Counted from the first letter of the stretch, positions 42,279 to 53,165 are shown. The stretch: DNA of 64,000 nucleotides from DYJE01 sp041660385 (GCA_041660385.1 JBAZWJ010000007.1:1-64000); one strand, 5' to 3'. Numbers and translations are program-made. Notes: a model not told the origin generated them from the sequence alone.

Positions 42279-42957
42279 TGGCAGGTATTTCATCCCTTTC
42301 GGTATGGGTTGAGAACAGACGGGCAGGCCTTTTAGAACGCCAGCCAAACCGAAAATATGTATTTGCTTATCACCCGGATACAGAAGACGTATTGCAGACA
42401 TCGTTAACCATGCCGGTGCGTCTGGAAAGTTGGGTGAGCCGTGAGCTTCACCCTGTTTTTCAGATGAATCTGCCGGAAGGCGCTCTTCGGGAAGCCATAC
42501 GTCTGGCCATTGCCAAAGTGATTGGCGAAGATGATCTGTCCATCCTGCGTGTCACTGGTGGCAATCAGGTGGGCAGAAACCGATATGCACTTCCAAAGGA
42601 TGAGACTCCAAAAATTTCTGAAACACCTGAATCTCTGGATGAGCTACTGACCTATCCGGATACCACGGAACTCTTTCATGAACTACAACGACAGCACATA
42701 TAAAAAAAGATGTACCTGCACTGACCCTTTCCGGCACAAAAAAATGGTGGCCGCGAACATTGCTCGAACGATTTGCTGTATCCCATCTGTCGCTCCCGAT
42801 TTCCACAGTTTCAAACATTATCGAGAAAACATCCCAATCCGTGTCAGAGACAAGATCATTAATTCCCGGCTATATGAATGATCATCCAGAGTTTGAGGAA
42901 ATTGGAGGCCGGATGCTTGCTGCGTGGGATGAAGGATTAAATGGGCTGATGAAATAG
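42278..42957 (+). pseudogene. hipA: hipA-like kinase toxin gene, internally deleted
   Basis: The first ~140 codons (42278-42703) are the N-terminal HipA coupling domain (VWVENRRAGLLERQP, FQMNLPEGALREAIRLAI). Then frame and content jump: from about 42709 another frame reads DVPALTLSGTKKWW, LLERFAVSHLSLP, IIEKTSQSVSET and MNDHPEFEEIGGRML. This is the extreme C-terminal part of HipA proteins. The intervening ~200 residues, including the kinase active site, are absent. Product cannot be a kinase. Together with the hipB stop codon this is a decaying module. Confidence 0.85.
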
Positions 42958-43138
42958 CACAAAAACAAATACCATACCAATCACCTAAAAGATATGCGAT
43001 TGCCCCTGCACTCGAAAAGAATAAGGATTGTGCGGTGAAATGTAATCTGCTAATAAATAACCATTATTCAGGGTACGGGACATTCTGATTTCCATCCTTT
43101 CTTAACATTGACACTGGCAGTTATCGGGTTTGAAAACG

Positions 43139-46100
43139 ATGAGACATCTTCGGACAGGGTTTTACGTTCTTTCGATTTGCTGCATTTTATCCTGCGGCGT
43201 TATCGCATCGGAAATCGCACAAAGCGGCGGAGGCCTCCCCATCCGTGTGGGAATGTACGAAAATCCCCCCAAAGTATTCAGCGAAAGCACCGGACGGATC
43301 ATCGGCATCTACCCGGACATACTGAATGAAATAGCCCACATAGAGGGATGGGAACTCCGGTTCGTGCGGGGCACGTGGGAGGAATGTCTTTCGAGGCTGA
43401 AGGATCATTCGCTGGATATGATGGTGGATGTGGCCTATTCCGGTGAAAGGGCGAAAGACTTTGACTTCAACGACGAAACGGTTTTCGTCAACTGGGGAGC
43501 CATTTACACCCGGAAAGGATTTCATGCTGAATCGTTCCCTGATTTGAGAAACAAGCGCATCGCCGTGATGAAAGGCAGTATTCACACCGTCGGTGAACAA
43601 GGTATACGGGCTGTGATGAAGCAGTTCGATATCCCCTGTTCTTTCATCGAAGTGGATGACTACAAGACCGTTTTTTCCTTGATAGACCAGGGCAAAGCCG
43701 ACGCCGGTGTGGTAAACCGGCTGTTTGGGACGCTGAATGAGCAGGATGCCACATCGAAAAATGCCTTAAACCTCATCAGATCTCCCATTATCTTCAATCC
43801 CCAGCATTTGAAATTTGCCTTTCCCAAGGCCGGACAGCACAACGCCATGCTCATTCAGCGGATTGACAACCGTCTGAAAGAGATGAAACAAAATCCGAAC
43901 AGTGTGTTTCATAAGGCCATGATCCATTATTTTTCAGGACTGACTGGAGGACTTGATCTTCCTGAGCCTGCTGCGACGATTCCACATATTTCCCTCACGG
44001 CAAAAGAAAAAGCATGGATTGCCGCCCACAGAACGGTAAAAATCGGCATTGACCCAGGCTTTTCACCCTTTGAATTTTTCTCCGAATCAGGACATTACAG
44101 CGGCATGGGCGCCGATTATGTGGAACAGATTTCAAATATTCTTGGAATAAAATTTGAGGCAAACAAAAACCTTCCATGGGATCAAGCGGTAAAGCTGGCG
44201 GAAAAAGGCGAAATCGACGTGTTGCCATGTGTAGGGATCAGCGACAAACGAAAACAGCACTTTCTTTTTTCCAAATCCTATCTTGTTTTTCCACGTGTTA
44301 TTATCACCCGTCGCGAATCAGATATAAAATCCGTGGCAGATCTCCAGAACAAATCCGTGGCCGTCCAGATCAAAAGTTCCCATCATGATTTCATCAAGGA
44401 ACAGACAAAGATCCAGCCCTTACTGTTCGATACGTTCAAAGAAGCCCTCCTCTCCGTATCCAGAGGAGAAAACGACGCGGTGATCGGAAATCTGGCTGTG
44501 GCCACTGACGCCATGATGAAGTTCAATCTCACCAACCTCAAGGTCGCTGCCCACACATCTAAAGATGTCGCGCCTTTGTCTTTCGCTGTGAGGAAGGACT
44601 GGCCTGTTCTGGTTGGCCTGATCGACAAGGCACTGGACGCCATACCCGATGCGGAGAAAAAAAGAATAGCCCAGGCCTGGGTTCCCGGATATTCATCAGG
44701 AACAACCCTGTCCGAATCAGAACCATCCGTGCCTCTCACAAATCAGGAACGCCAGTTTCTTGAAAATCATAAAACACTTCGGGTTGGAATCGACCCGGCT
44801 TATCCCCCTTTTGAATGGATTGATTCCCAAGGCAAACACCAGGGTATCAGTGCAGATTTCCTCAAACGTCTGGGCCAGAAACTCGGTGTGATCTTCGACG
44901 TTGTCCCTTCCCTCTCCTGGCCCCAGGTACTCGAAGGAGCGAGGGAGAAAACCGTGGATGTGGTGGCTTGCGTGTCAGAAACACCAGACCGAAGGGAGTT
45001 CCTGTGGTTCACCGAGTCCTACCTGTCGTTCCCCATCGTCATCATCACCAGAACCGATACTCCTTTTATAAGCGGCCTCAAGGATTTGAACGGCAAAATC
45101 GTCTCCGTGGTCAAAGGTTACGCACCACAGCAATCCATGGAAAAACAATATCCGGCCATCAGATTGTCCCTTGTCGATACACCGCTTGCAAGTCTGGAAG
45201 AGGTGTCCACCGGATCTTCCTATGCCTGCGTTGAAAATCTGGCAGTGGCCGTCCATCTGATGCAGAAGCACAACATTGGCAATCTGAAGGTGGCTGCCCC
45301 GGCAGAAGGCATCGCCAGCACGACGTTTTCCATGGGTATCCGAAAAGACTGGCCTGAACTTGCGTCGATTCTGAACAAAGCCCTTCATTCCATTCCTCCT
45401 GATGAGCAAAGCACCATTTCAGGAAAATGGCTGAGCATCCGTTTCGAACATGTGGTGGACTGGCAGCGTGTGGTGCGGATTGTAGGGATGGTTTGCCTCG
45501 TATCAGCCGCTGTCTTTTTTATCTTTTTATACTGGAACAGAAAACTGGCCCATGAAATAGCTGTTCGTAAAAAAGTGGAACGGGAACTGATAGACGCCAA
45601 AGCCATTGCTGAAAAAGCGAGTCAGGCAAAAAGTATCTTCCTTGCCAACATGAGTCATGAAATTCGAACCCCCATGAACGCCATTCTTGGATATTCCCAG
45701 CTGATGCAGGCAGACCCTGATTTAACGCCCATGCAGCGTGACAATGTACAAACCATCATGACCAGCGGAGAGCATCTTCTCCATATTATCAACGACATTC
45801 TGGAAATGTCCCGGATTGAAGCGGGAAAACTGGAAACACGCCCTACCCTGTTCGATCTCCACGCCCTTCTTCACGATGTGGAGATGATGGACAGGGTCAG
45901 GACAGAAACTAAAGGCATTTCTTTAGAAATATCCGGCATGGAATCCGTCCCCAGGTTTGTATCTGCTGATGAGGGTAAGCTGAGGCAAATCCTGATCAAC
46001 CTCCTTGGAAACGCCGTGAAGTTCACGGATCAGGGCGGGGTCTGCCTTTCCGTTTCAGCAAGAAGACCTCTTCCGAACGAAGACTCGCTGGCTGATCATG

Positions 46101-47047
46101 CCTTTGTTCTCCAGTGGTCTGTGAAAGATACCGGTCCAGGAATACCCGAAGCTGATCTAAAAAATATTTTCGACAGCTTTGAACAGAGTGGGAGTGGCCG
46201 GGCAAAAGAAGGAACAGGACTGGGACTTGCCATATGTCGTCAGTACCTTCATTTTCTGGGTGGGGATATCTCCGTTGAAAGTAAGCCAGGTGAAGGCAGC
46301 GTTTTCAACTTCACCTTTCCTGTGGTTGAAGGCCGGGCTGAAGACCTCCCGAACAATCCTCACATCCCCCGTGTCACCGGCCTCGCCCCTGACCAGGGTT
46401 CACGCCGTATCCTTGTGGTGGATGACAAGGAAACAAACAGGGATATTCTTACCCGGATGCTGAAACGGGTAGGTTTTGAAGTCAAAGAAGCGGTGGACGG
46501 ACAGGAGGGGGTGGATCTTTACAAATCATGGCATCCCCATATGATCATGATGGATATCCGTATGCCCGGCGTGGATGGTGTTACCGCCACCCGCACGATC
46601 AAGGAGCTTGAAAATAAATCCGGCCATAGGTTAAAAACCATCATCGTCGCCGTCAGTGCAAGCGCACTTGAAGAAGAGCGGATCAACGTCCTCAAATACG
46701 GTGCTGATGATTTCATCCGAAAACCATTCAAGGAAAACATCATTCTCGACGCGATAAAAACCCATCTTGGGGTGAGTTTCCTCTACGAAGGGGAAACAAC
46801 CCGCGTGCAGGAGCAAAGTGGAATCATGCTATCGCAAGAAAGGCTTCGAACTCTGCCCGAAGAATTCGGAAGCAGAATTCGAAAAGCCATCGAAGGCGGT
46901 TACCATGAAGAGCTTCTCTCCCTTATTGAGGAAATTGAAAAGGTTGATCCTGCCATAGGTCAGGCACTAATGAAACTGGCCCAGGAATACGATTACAACT
47001 GCCTTCTTTCCCTTTTCAATATCAGAGGTCAGGAGACCACGCCATGA
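43139..47047 (+). CDS. Hybrid sensor kinase with three tandem periplasmic solute-binding domains
   Basis: 1302 residues, ATG 43139 starting the signal sequence. Three SBP-type (family 3) domains follow: about 30-270 (PIRVGMYENPPKVFSE), 285-515 (VKIGIDPGFSPFEFF) and 540-765 (LRVGIDPAYPPFEW). A TM helix is near 775-797 (IVGMVCLVSAAVFFIFLYW). Then come HisKA with H840 (ANMSHEIRTPMNAILGY), HATPase (VKDTGPGIPEADL; GTGLGLAICRQ) and a receiver with D1139 (MIMMDIRMPGVDG). BvgS/EvgS-like design with one more sensor domain than usual. The C-terminal ~100 residues have no clear domain. Overlaps the next gene by ATGA. Confidence 0.9.
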   Translation: MRHLRTGFYVLSICCILSCGVIASEIAQSGGGLPIRVGMYENPPKVFSESTGRIIGIYPDILNEIAHIEGWELRFVRGTWEECLSRLKDHSLDMMVDVAYSGERAKDFDFNDETVFVNWGAIYTRKGFHAESFPDLRNKRIAVMKGSIHTVGEQGIRAVMKQFDIPCSFIEVDDYKTVFSLIDQGKADAGVVNRLFGTLNEQDATSKNALNLIRSPIIFNPQHLKFAFPKAGQHNAMLIQRIDNRLKEMKQNPNSVFHKAMIHYFSGLTGGLDLPEPAATIPHISLTAKEKAWIAAHRTVKIGIDPGFSPFEFFSESGHYSGMGADYVEQISNILGIKFEANKNLPWDQAVKLAEKGEIDVLPCVGISDKRKQHFLFSKSYLVFPRVIITRRESDIKSVADLQNKSVAVQIKSSHHDFIKEQTKIQPLLFDTFKEALLSVSRGENDAVIGNLAVATDAMMKFNLTNLKVAAHTSKDVAPLSFAVRKDWPVLVGLIDKALDAIPDAEKKRIAQAWVPGYSSGTTLSESEPSVPLTNQERQFLENHKTLRVGIDPAYPPFEWIDSQGKHQGISADFLKRLGQKLGVIFDVVPSLSWPQVLEGAREKTVDVVACVSETPDRREFLWFTESYLSFPIVIITRTDTPFISGLKDLNGKIVSVVKGYAPQQSMEKQYPAIRLSLVDTPLASLEEVSTGSSYACVENLAVAVHLMQKHNIGNLKVAAPAEGIASTTFSMGIRKDWPELASILNKALHSIPPDEQSTISGKWLSIRFEHVVDWQRVVRIVGMVCLVSAAVFFIFLYWNRKLAHEIAVRKKVERELIDAKAIAEKASQAKSIFLANMSHEIRTPMNAILGYSQLMQADPDLTPMQRDNVQTIMTSGEHLLHIINDILEMSRIEAGKLETRPTLFDLHALLHDVEMMDRVRTETKGISLEISGMESVPRFVSADEGKLRQILINLLGNAVKFTDQGGVCLSVSARRPLPNEDSLADHAFVLQWSVKDTGPGIPEADLKNIFDSFEQSGSGRAKEGTGLGLAICRQYLHFLGGDISVESKPGEGSVFNFTFPVVEGRAEDLPNNPHIPRVTGLAPDQGSRRILVVDDKETNRDILTRMLKRVGFEVKEAVDGQEGVDLYKSWHPHMIMMDIRMPGVDGVTATRTIKELENKSGHRLKTIIVAVSASALEEERINVLKYGADDFIRKPFKENIILDAIKTHLGVSFLYEGETTRVQEQSGIMLSQERLRTLPEEFGSRIRKAIEGGYHEELLSLIEEIEKVDPAIGQALMKLAQEYDYNCLLSLFNIRGQETTP

Positions 47048-48321
47048 ACGAACCCTTAAAATTCGGCACCATCATGGTGGTGGATGACAAACCGTCCAAC
47101 CTCAAACTTCTGGGCAGTATCCTGAAGGACAAAGGATACCAGGTAAGAATCTTTCCAAGGGGAGACCTGGCTATCAAATCTGCGATCAGCGATCCTCCGG
47201 ATTTGATTCTGCTGGATGTCACCATGCCAGGCATGGACGGCTACGATGTCTGCCGTCTGCTCAAGGAAAACCCTCACACAAAAGAGCTTCCCGTGGTTTT
47301 TATCAGTGCCCTCAGCGAAACAAACGATAAAATAAAAGCCTTCCAGGCAGGAGGTGTGGATTTCATCACCAAACCCTTTCAGGTAGAAGAAGTCCATGCC
47401 CGGGTTGAAATCCATCTGACCTTGAAACGGATCAAAGCAGCCCTGGAAGAAAAAAACAGGATCCTTGAACAAGCCTTTGACGAGCTTAAAACAGCCCAGC
47501 AGGTTCTGCTCCAATCGGAAAAAATGGCGGCCCTGGGTGTTCTTGTGGCAGGCATTGCCCACGAAATCAACAACCCGGTCAACTTCATCAAATCAAGCAC
47601 CGTGGGGCTTCAAAAAGATATCAAAGATCTTGAACGGCTTCACCAGGCTTATGAGCAAATCGAACATTCTTGTAATGACAGTGCTTTCACCGCCAGAATA
47701 ATTAAAACAAAGAAAGAAATCGACTATGATGTTCTGGTCCAGGAAATACCCGAACTGGTATCGAATATCCTGGAAGGCGTCAGACGAACCGAAGAAATCG
47801 TAAACAGCCTCAGAAGCTATTCCCGACTTGAAAGTGCGGGCAGTCAGATCATTAACATCCACGACATGATCAACTCATCCCTGTCCATTTTAAAAACCCG
47901 ATACAAAAACAGAATCGCCATCGTAAAAGAGTTCCAGGGCCTGCCTTCCGTTTCAGGTCATCCGGGAAAACTTATTCAGGTGTTCATCAATATCATCGGT
48001 AATGCCATAGATGCGCTGGAACGCATGGACAACGTCAAAGAGCGACGAATAACCATCAAGACAGGCCTATATTCACGGGATGAATCACCCTGGGTGAGGA
48101 TCGACATCACAGATAACGGACCGGGAATACCCGAAACGTTGCTGTCCCGGATATTCGATCCGTTTTTCACCACCAAAGAGGTGGGCAAAGGCACAGGCCT
48201 GGGCCTTTCCATCAGTATCGGTATCGTCAAAGAACACAAGGGAACCATTGAGGTCGAAAACATGAAAGATGGCGGAACGACATTTTCACTTTTATTACCA
48301 GCAGCCGAGGAGAACGCATGA
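47044..48321 (+). CDS. Receiver-histidine kinase protein
   Basis: 425 residues: N-terminal receiver (phospho-acceptor D58 in LILLDVTMPGMDGYDV, conserved MVVDDKPSN start), a coiled-coil linker, HisKA with H173 (AGIAHEINNPVNFIKSS) and HATPase (IDITDNGPGIPETLL; GTGLGLSISIGIVKEH). No TM segment, so cytoplasmic. Second protein of a three-gene phosphorelay; it could take phosphate from the upstream hybrid kinase on D58. Overlaps both neighbours by ATGA. Confidence 0.93.
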   Translation: MNEPLKFGTIMVVDDKPSNLKLLGSILKDKGYQVRIFPRGDLAIKSAISDPPDLILLDVTMPGMDGYDVCRLLKENPHTKELPVVFISALSETNDKIKAFQAGGVDFITKPFQVEEVHARVEIHLTLKRIKAALEEKNRILEQAFDELKTAQQVLLQSEKMAALGVLVAGIAHEINNPVNFIKSSTVGLQKDIKDLERLHQAYEQIEHSCNDSAFTARIIKTKKEIDYDVLVQEIPELVSNILEGVRRTEEIVNSLRSYSRLESAGSQIINIHDMINSSLSILKTRYKNRIAIVKEFQGLPSVSGHPGKLIQVFINIIGNAIDALERMDNVKERRITIKTGLYSRDESPWVRIDITDNGPGIPETLLSRIFDPFFTTKEVGKGTGLGLSISIGIVKEHKGTIEVENMKDGGTTFSLLLPAAEENA

Positions 48322-50279
48322 ACCAGAACGAAGCCACTCCTAAAGCACGCATCCTGTATGTGGATGATGATCAAGAAAACCTTTCCAGCTTCAAGGCGAT
48401 TTTCCGGAGAGACTACGACGTCTTTCTCGCTTCGACAGCTGAGGAAGGCCTTCAAATTCTCCGAAGCAACCCCATACAGGTTCTGATCACAGACCAGCGC
48501 ATGCCGGAGATGAACGGAACCGAACTCCTCGAAATTGTTGCTGACGAATTCCCGGACACCCGGAGATTTCTTCTTACAGCGTTCAGCGACTTTCCTCCCC
48601 TTGTGGAAGCCATCAACCAGGGTCGACTCCAGGGATACTTTTCCAAACCCATCGACGGAGATTTCATTAAATCCCGTATCGAAGAAGGCTTGAGAAACTA
48701 CTACCTCGAACATGAAAACAAAGAACTTATTGAAACCATCAAACGTAATGAACGATTTCTCAGTGCCATTTTCGAAAACATCCCTGATATTGTTTTAGTA
48801 AAAGACGCAAAGGATTTCAGATATCTCAGAGTCAATCGCTTCGGCGAAGAGCTTCTGGGTTTAAGCCGTGATGACCTCATCAACAAAAAAGCCCATGATT
48901 GTTTTCCAGCGTCTGTGGCGGATCTTTTTTCAGATCAGGACAGGCAAGTGCTAAGTCAAAGGAAAGTTCTTGATATCCCGGAAGATCCGGTGGAAACAGC
49001 CTCCAGAGGCAGACGACTCTTTCATACGAAAAAAATCCCCATTTTTGATGAAGATGGGAATCCCCAGTACATTCTGGGTGTGTCACGGGATATCACCGAA
49101 CAGCGTGAGCTTGAAAAAAAAGAAAGAATTCTCGAAGAAAAACTCCGGCATGTCCAGAGAATGAAATCCATCGGGACACTGGCCGGAGGTATTGCCCACG
49201 ATTTCAACAACATCCTTTCGTCAATCATCGGATTCACCGAGCTTTCCATGATGAATCTGGAACTGGAACTATCACCTCTAAATCACCTTAAGGAGATATA
49301 CACCGCAGGTAAGCGTGCAAGAGATCTGGTCAAGCAGATTCTCGCCTTTGCACGGCAGTCCGAAGACAAAATCATTCCCGTTCATGTGGATCTCATTGCC
49401 AAAGAAGTGGTTCAACTCATCCGTTCAACCACTCCGTCCACTATCGAAATAAAGCATAACATCGAATCTGGCCTGACCGTCATGGGCAGCGCAACCCAGT
49501 TTCATCAGATCTTTATGAACCTCTGCACCAATGCGGCCCAGGCCATGGATGATCGTGGAGGCTTACTCGACGTCTCCGTGACAAGAATAATACCTGGTGA
49601 CATAACGACTTTGGAAGAACATGTGGATGGTTCGCAAGGTTTGATACGGATCAGAGTCTCTGATACGGGCTGTGGAATTTCACCCGACATTCAGGATCTG
49701 ATCTTCGAACCCTACTTCACCACCAAAGGGCCGTCGGAAGGCACGGGCATGGGGCTTGCCACGGTATACGGGATCGTCAAATCCATAGGCGGATCCATCA
49801 CTTTCGACAGCAAACCAGGTCAGGGTTCGGTTTTCACGTTGATATTCCCTGCTTGCGAAGAAAAAGCGGAAGAGCCGGACGATAAACAAGAAAAACTACC
49901 GGTAGGCTATGAACGGATTCTCATCGTGGATGATGAAACAGCCATTGTGAAGGTCATGGGAGAAACCCTTGAATTCCTGGGGTACAAACCCACCATTCAA
50001 ACCGACAGCACCAAAGCCCTGGACCTTTTTACATCTGCTCCTGATCAGTTTGACCTGGTGATCACCGACATGACCATGCCAGGTATCACCGGCGATGTGC
50101 TCGCTAAAAAAATCATGGAAATTCGACCGGACATTCCCGTGGTTCTCTGTACAGGGTACAGTCGTAAAATGACTGAAGCGCAGGCCAGATCAATGGGTTT
50201 GAGGGCGTTTATTTATAAACCTGTTACAATAAAAGATCTGGCGCATAAGTTGCGAGAGATACTTGACAAGACTGAATAA
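48318..50279 (+). CDS. Receiver-PAS-histidine kinase-receiver protein
   Basis: 653 residues: receiver 1 (D59 in VLITDQRMPEMNG), PAS domain at about 145-265 (IFENIPDIVLVKDAKDFRYL; YILGVSRDITEQREL), HisKA H294 (GGIAHDFNNILSSIIGF), HATPase (VSDTGCGISPDIQD; GTGMGLATVYGIVKSIGG) and receiver 2 (D584 in DLVITDMTMPG). No TM helix and no DNA-binding domain, so the final output is not encoded in these three genes. Confidence 0.93.
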   Translation: MNQNEATPKARILYVDDDQENLSSFKAIFRRDYDVFLASTAEEGLQILRSNPIQVLITDQRMPEMNGTELLEIVADEFPDTRRFLLTAFSDFPPLVEAINQGRLQGYFSKPIDGDFIKSRIEEGLRNYYLEHENKELIETIKRNERFLSAIFENIPDIVLVKDAKDFRYLRVNRFGEELLGLSRDDLINKKAHDCFPASVADLFSDQDRQVLSQRKVLDIPEDPVETASRGRRLFHTKKIPIFDEDGNPQYILGVSRDITEQRELEKKERILEEKLRHVQRMKSIGTLAGGIAHDFNNILSSIIGFTELSMMNLELELSPLNHLKEIYTAGKRARDLVKQILAFARQSEDKIIPVHVDLIAKEVVQLIRSTTPSTIEIKHNIESGLTVMGSATQFHQIFMNLCTNAAQAMDDRGGLLDVSVTRIIPGDITTLEEHVDGSQGLIRIRVSDTGCGISPDIQDLIFEPYFTTKGPSEGTGMGLATVYGIVKSIGGSITFDSKPGQGSVFTLIFPACEEKAEEPDDKQEKLPVGYERILIVDDETAIVKVMGETLEFLGYKPTIQTDSTKALDLFTSAPDQFDLVITDMTMPGITGDVLAKKIMEIRPDIPVVLCTGYSRKMTEAQARSMGLRAFIYKPVTIKDLAHKLREILDKTE

Positions 50280-50341
50280 ATGGGTGGACAGTAGACTTTG
50301 TGGACCAAATGGACATCGTCCACGTTCCATTTAACACATCA

Positions 50342-53155
50342 TCAAAAACTATAACCAATAGTGAAATGAAGATTCCCCGACGCCTCGTTCTCTTTTGGGG
50401 CAGTTTTCCAACCGTAGAGAAGCCCCACAGGTCCTATTGGAGTGACATAGCGAAGACCTGTTCCAATGGATGACCGCATACCGGCATCCCCTTCGTCGGT
50501 GTTGGTTTTGCTGATCCTTCCTGCATCATAAAAACAGGTGATTTCAAAATTCAATCCCACATCAATCCTGGCTTCAACACTTCCCGCAAAAAATTCCCTT
50601 CCGCCCACAGGATCACCTTCTGCATCAAACCGAAGCAGGTTCTCATCAAAACCCCGGACATCCGTTGCGCCTCCCAGGAAAAAAAGCTGACCGTCAGGAA
50701 TATCAGAATTCACGGCGATGGGTTCGAGATAACCGTACCGGGCTCTAAGAGCCAGAGTCAGAAAGGACAGGGGGGAATAATAGTACCTAGCCTGGGCCTG
50801 ATATTTTAGAAAATCATCCGGGGCGTCACCTAAGGCATTTGAGAATTGAACAGAAAAAATCGTATAAAGACCTTTTCTTGGCCGGATGAACGAATCGGTG
50901 GAATTGTAGCTGATCGAAGGAGTTGTGCCGAACATGTGCCTGCCGTCGTAGGAATTTTCTTCGCTCTGGCTCACCGAATCCGAGTCTTTCTGGTACTGAT
51001 CTTTGAATTCATAGGAAAATACCAGGGCTGTGGTGATTTTGTTCGAAAATTCGCGACTGAGATTGAGGGACGAACCGTAGGTGACAGTACCGAAATCCGC
51101 GTTCAGTTCTTCGATCTTTTCAGAGTAAAGACTTAGCGTTGATGAAATCCGCGTCCCAAGAAACCGGGGTTCGGTCACACCTGTTTCCGTTCTGTATCCG
51201 ATATCGCTGACTTCCTGAGATATCCAGGCTTCTTTGTTCAGTCCGAAAAGGTTCCGGTCTCCCAGCTTGGCATTAACATACTTGTTCTGAGTCGTATCGT
51301 AGCCGATAGCTGCCTGGAAATAATAGGGCTTCTTTTCTTCTACAGACGTCAGGATGTTCACCCGGCTTTCTTTTTCCATCAAACCAAACTCCTTGAAATC
51401 CACTGAGTTCAATGCATTGATATCCCTCATGTTCCGCTGGGCTTCAAGATATTTGACCAAGGAAAAGTAATCCCCCTGCTTCATATCCGTATCACGCTTG
51501 AAAATATCTTCGTGGGTGATGAAATTACCAAGATAAACAATCTCACCCACCTCCACATAAGGACCTTCGACCACGTCAAAAACAATATCAGCAGCGCTGC
51601 GATCATCGTTAAAGCGCACCCTGCTTTTCACTGTTACGTGGGGATAGCCTTTTTCCGATATGGCTTTAGACAGTTTTTTTTCATCGGCTGACAGCTCAAC
51701 TTCGGAGTAAACCCCGCCCTCTTTCTGGGTAAGAAGTTGAAAAGCATCCTCATGGTTAAGCCCGACAAGCCCTTTAAACCGTACCAGGCTGATAATCGAC
51801 TGAATACCCTCAGTTACACTGAAAAGAATATGAGCTTTTTTTATCTTTTTTTCCTTGTCTGTTTCCCAGACCACCGATTCCTTGACTCGTACGTGGGCAA
51901 ATCCTTTTCTTCTGTATACAGCGGCAAGGGCGTCAACATCATCCGACAGGATTTGCGTTACAAAAGCACCGCTGTTGAGTAGACTTGAAGGTCTTGAAAG
52001 GACATCCTTTCTCAGTTCTTTTTCTCTCACAGCCTTATTCCCGGAAAAAGCAATACCTGCAACCATCAATCGGTAGCCTTCTTCCACGGTGATGGTGATG
52101 TTTCTCTCATCACGCCCGTTATTTTTGACTGTTTCCGATTCCATGTTCACCCAGGCATCGGGAAAACCGGCCTGACGGTATCTTTCCCGAATCGCCTTAA
52201 GCCCGCGTTTCAGTGTGATATCTCCCGCATTGCCTCTTCCTGCGAAATCAAAATCCTTATTCAAGGTGTAATCCCAGAACGCATGATTGCCTTTGAATTT
52301 GATCTCATAATACGGGCCTTCGTCGATGATGATCCGAACATTAACGCTTTTTTTCTTTTCAACGATTTCCGTTTCAGAGGTGATTTTAACATCGGGATAG
52401 CCTCGCAACCTGTAGAATCGCGTAAGGTTACTGATATCTTCGGCCAGTTTTTCCTGGATTAGTCGTCGTCCGTCTCCATAAAAATAGGATGCTTTGTACA
52501 GATGCGTCCTTAACTTGAGGCGTATGGAAAAGAACGACCGGTTACCCTCAACTGTGCATTTTCGAATGTAGTAAAACCGGCCTTTGACTATGTTGACATT
52601 GACCACCACTCCTTTTTCGGGATCACCAAGGTCGGCGGATACCCGGACATCCGGCTCGGGATAGCCTTCTTTTTTGTAAATATCCCTGATCCGATCTTCC
52701 TGATTTTTCAATGTCAAAGGAACGAACGCATCACCCACATAGATACTCATAGCGGTGAGAATCTTTTTTTCCAGCAGAGGAAATGCGCCTTGTATTTTAA
52801 TGTCACGAATTCTGTAGTATGCGGTGAGTTTGAATGTTAGATGGAAACCCGAAGGTGTTTCCACAGGGTCAGCAACATCAATGGCCCGGAATAGATGTGT
52901 CCTTTTTAGAGCATCCAGAGAGTTCTCAAATTTCACAGTTGAAAACGGTTCCTGCTTTTTGAGGCTGATCAGGCCTCGGGCAAGATCCTGTAAATCTCTG
53001 GTTTTAGCCCCACCATCTTCAACCAGGACGTCGATGCGGGATACCAACTCATCAGCCGCTGTAACGGACTCCGGCTTCTGTTCTGCCTGGCACGGCAAAT
53101 AAAATAAAGTCAGAGCAAGAACCGAAATGATGAAGAATTTTATTAATAAACTCAT
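50342..53155 (-). CDS. tamA: Omp85-family TamA/BamA-like outer-membrane protein with six to seven POTRA domains
   Basis: 937 residues with signal peptide (MSLLIKFFIISVLALTLFYLPCQA). POTRA-like repeats are readable by their ends (VNIVKG, IIIDEG, ITVEEG, FSVTEG, DVVEG, TSVEEK). This gives six full domains plus a shorter N-terminal one, more than TamA (3) or BamA (5). The C-terminal ~330 residues form the barrel (FFLGGATDVRGFDENLL; ends in HFTIGYSF, C-terminal Phe). Lies 10 nt downstream of the tamB-like gene, which argues for TamA function over BamA. Confidence 0.88.
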   Translation of the reverse strand: MSLLIKFFIISVLALTLFYLPCQAEQKPESVTAADELVSRIDVLVEDGGAKTRDLQDLARGLISLKKQEPFSTVKFENSLDALKRTHLFRAIDVADPVETPSGFHLTFKLTAYYRIRDIKIQGAFPLLEKKILTAMSIYVGDAFVPLTLKNQEDRIRDIYKKEGYPEPDVRVSADLGDPEKGVVVNVNIVKGRFYYIRKCTVEGNRSFFSIRLKLRTHLYKASYFYGDGRRLIQEKLAEDISNLTRFYRLRGYPDVKITSETEIVEKKKSVNVRIIIDEGPYYEIKFKGNHAFWDYTLNKDFDFAGRGNAGDITLKRGLKAIRERYRQAGFPDAWVNMESETVKNNGRDERNITITVEEGYRLMVAGIAFSGNKAVREKELRKDVLSRPSSLLNSGAFVTQILSDDVDALAAVYRRKGFAHVRVKESVVWETDKEKKIKKAHILFSVTEGIQSIISLVRFKGLVGLNHEDAFQLLTQKEGGVYSEVELSADEKKLSKAISEKGYPHVTVKSRVRFNDDRSAADIVFDVVEGPYVEVGEIVYLGNFITHEDIFKRDTDMKQGDYFSLVKYLEAQRNMRDINALNSVDFKEFGLMEKESRVNILTSVEEKKPYYFQAAIGYDTTQNKYVNAKLGDRNLFGLNKEAWISQEVSDIGYRTETGVTEPRFLGTRISSTLSLYSEKIEELNADFGTVTYGSSLNLSREFSNKITTALVFSYEFKDQYQKDSDSVSQSEENSYDGRHMFGTTPSISYNSTDSFIRPRKGLYTIFSVQFSNALGDAPDDFLKYQAQARYYYSPLSFLTLALRARYGYLEPIAVNSDIPDGQLFFLGGATDVRGFDENLLRFDAEGDPVGGREFFAGSVEARIDVGLNFEITCFYDAGRISKTNTDEGDAGMRSSIGTGLRYVTPIGPVGLLYGWKTAPKENEASGNLHFTIGYSF

Positions 53156-53165
53156 CGTTACCTTA

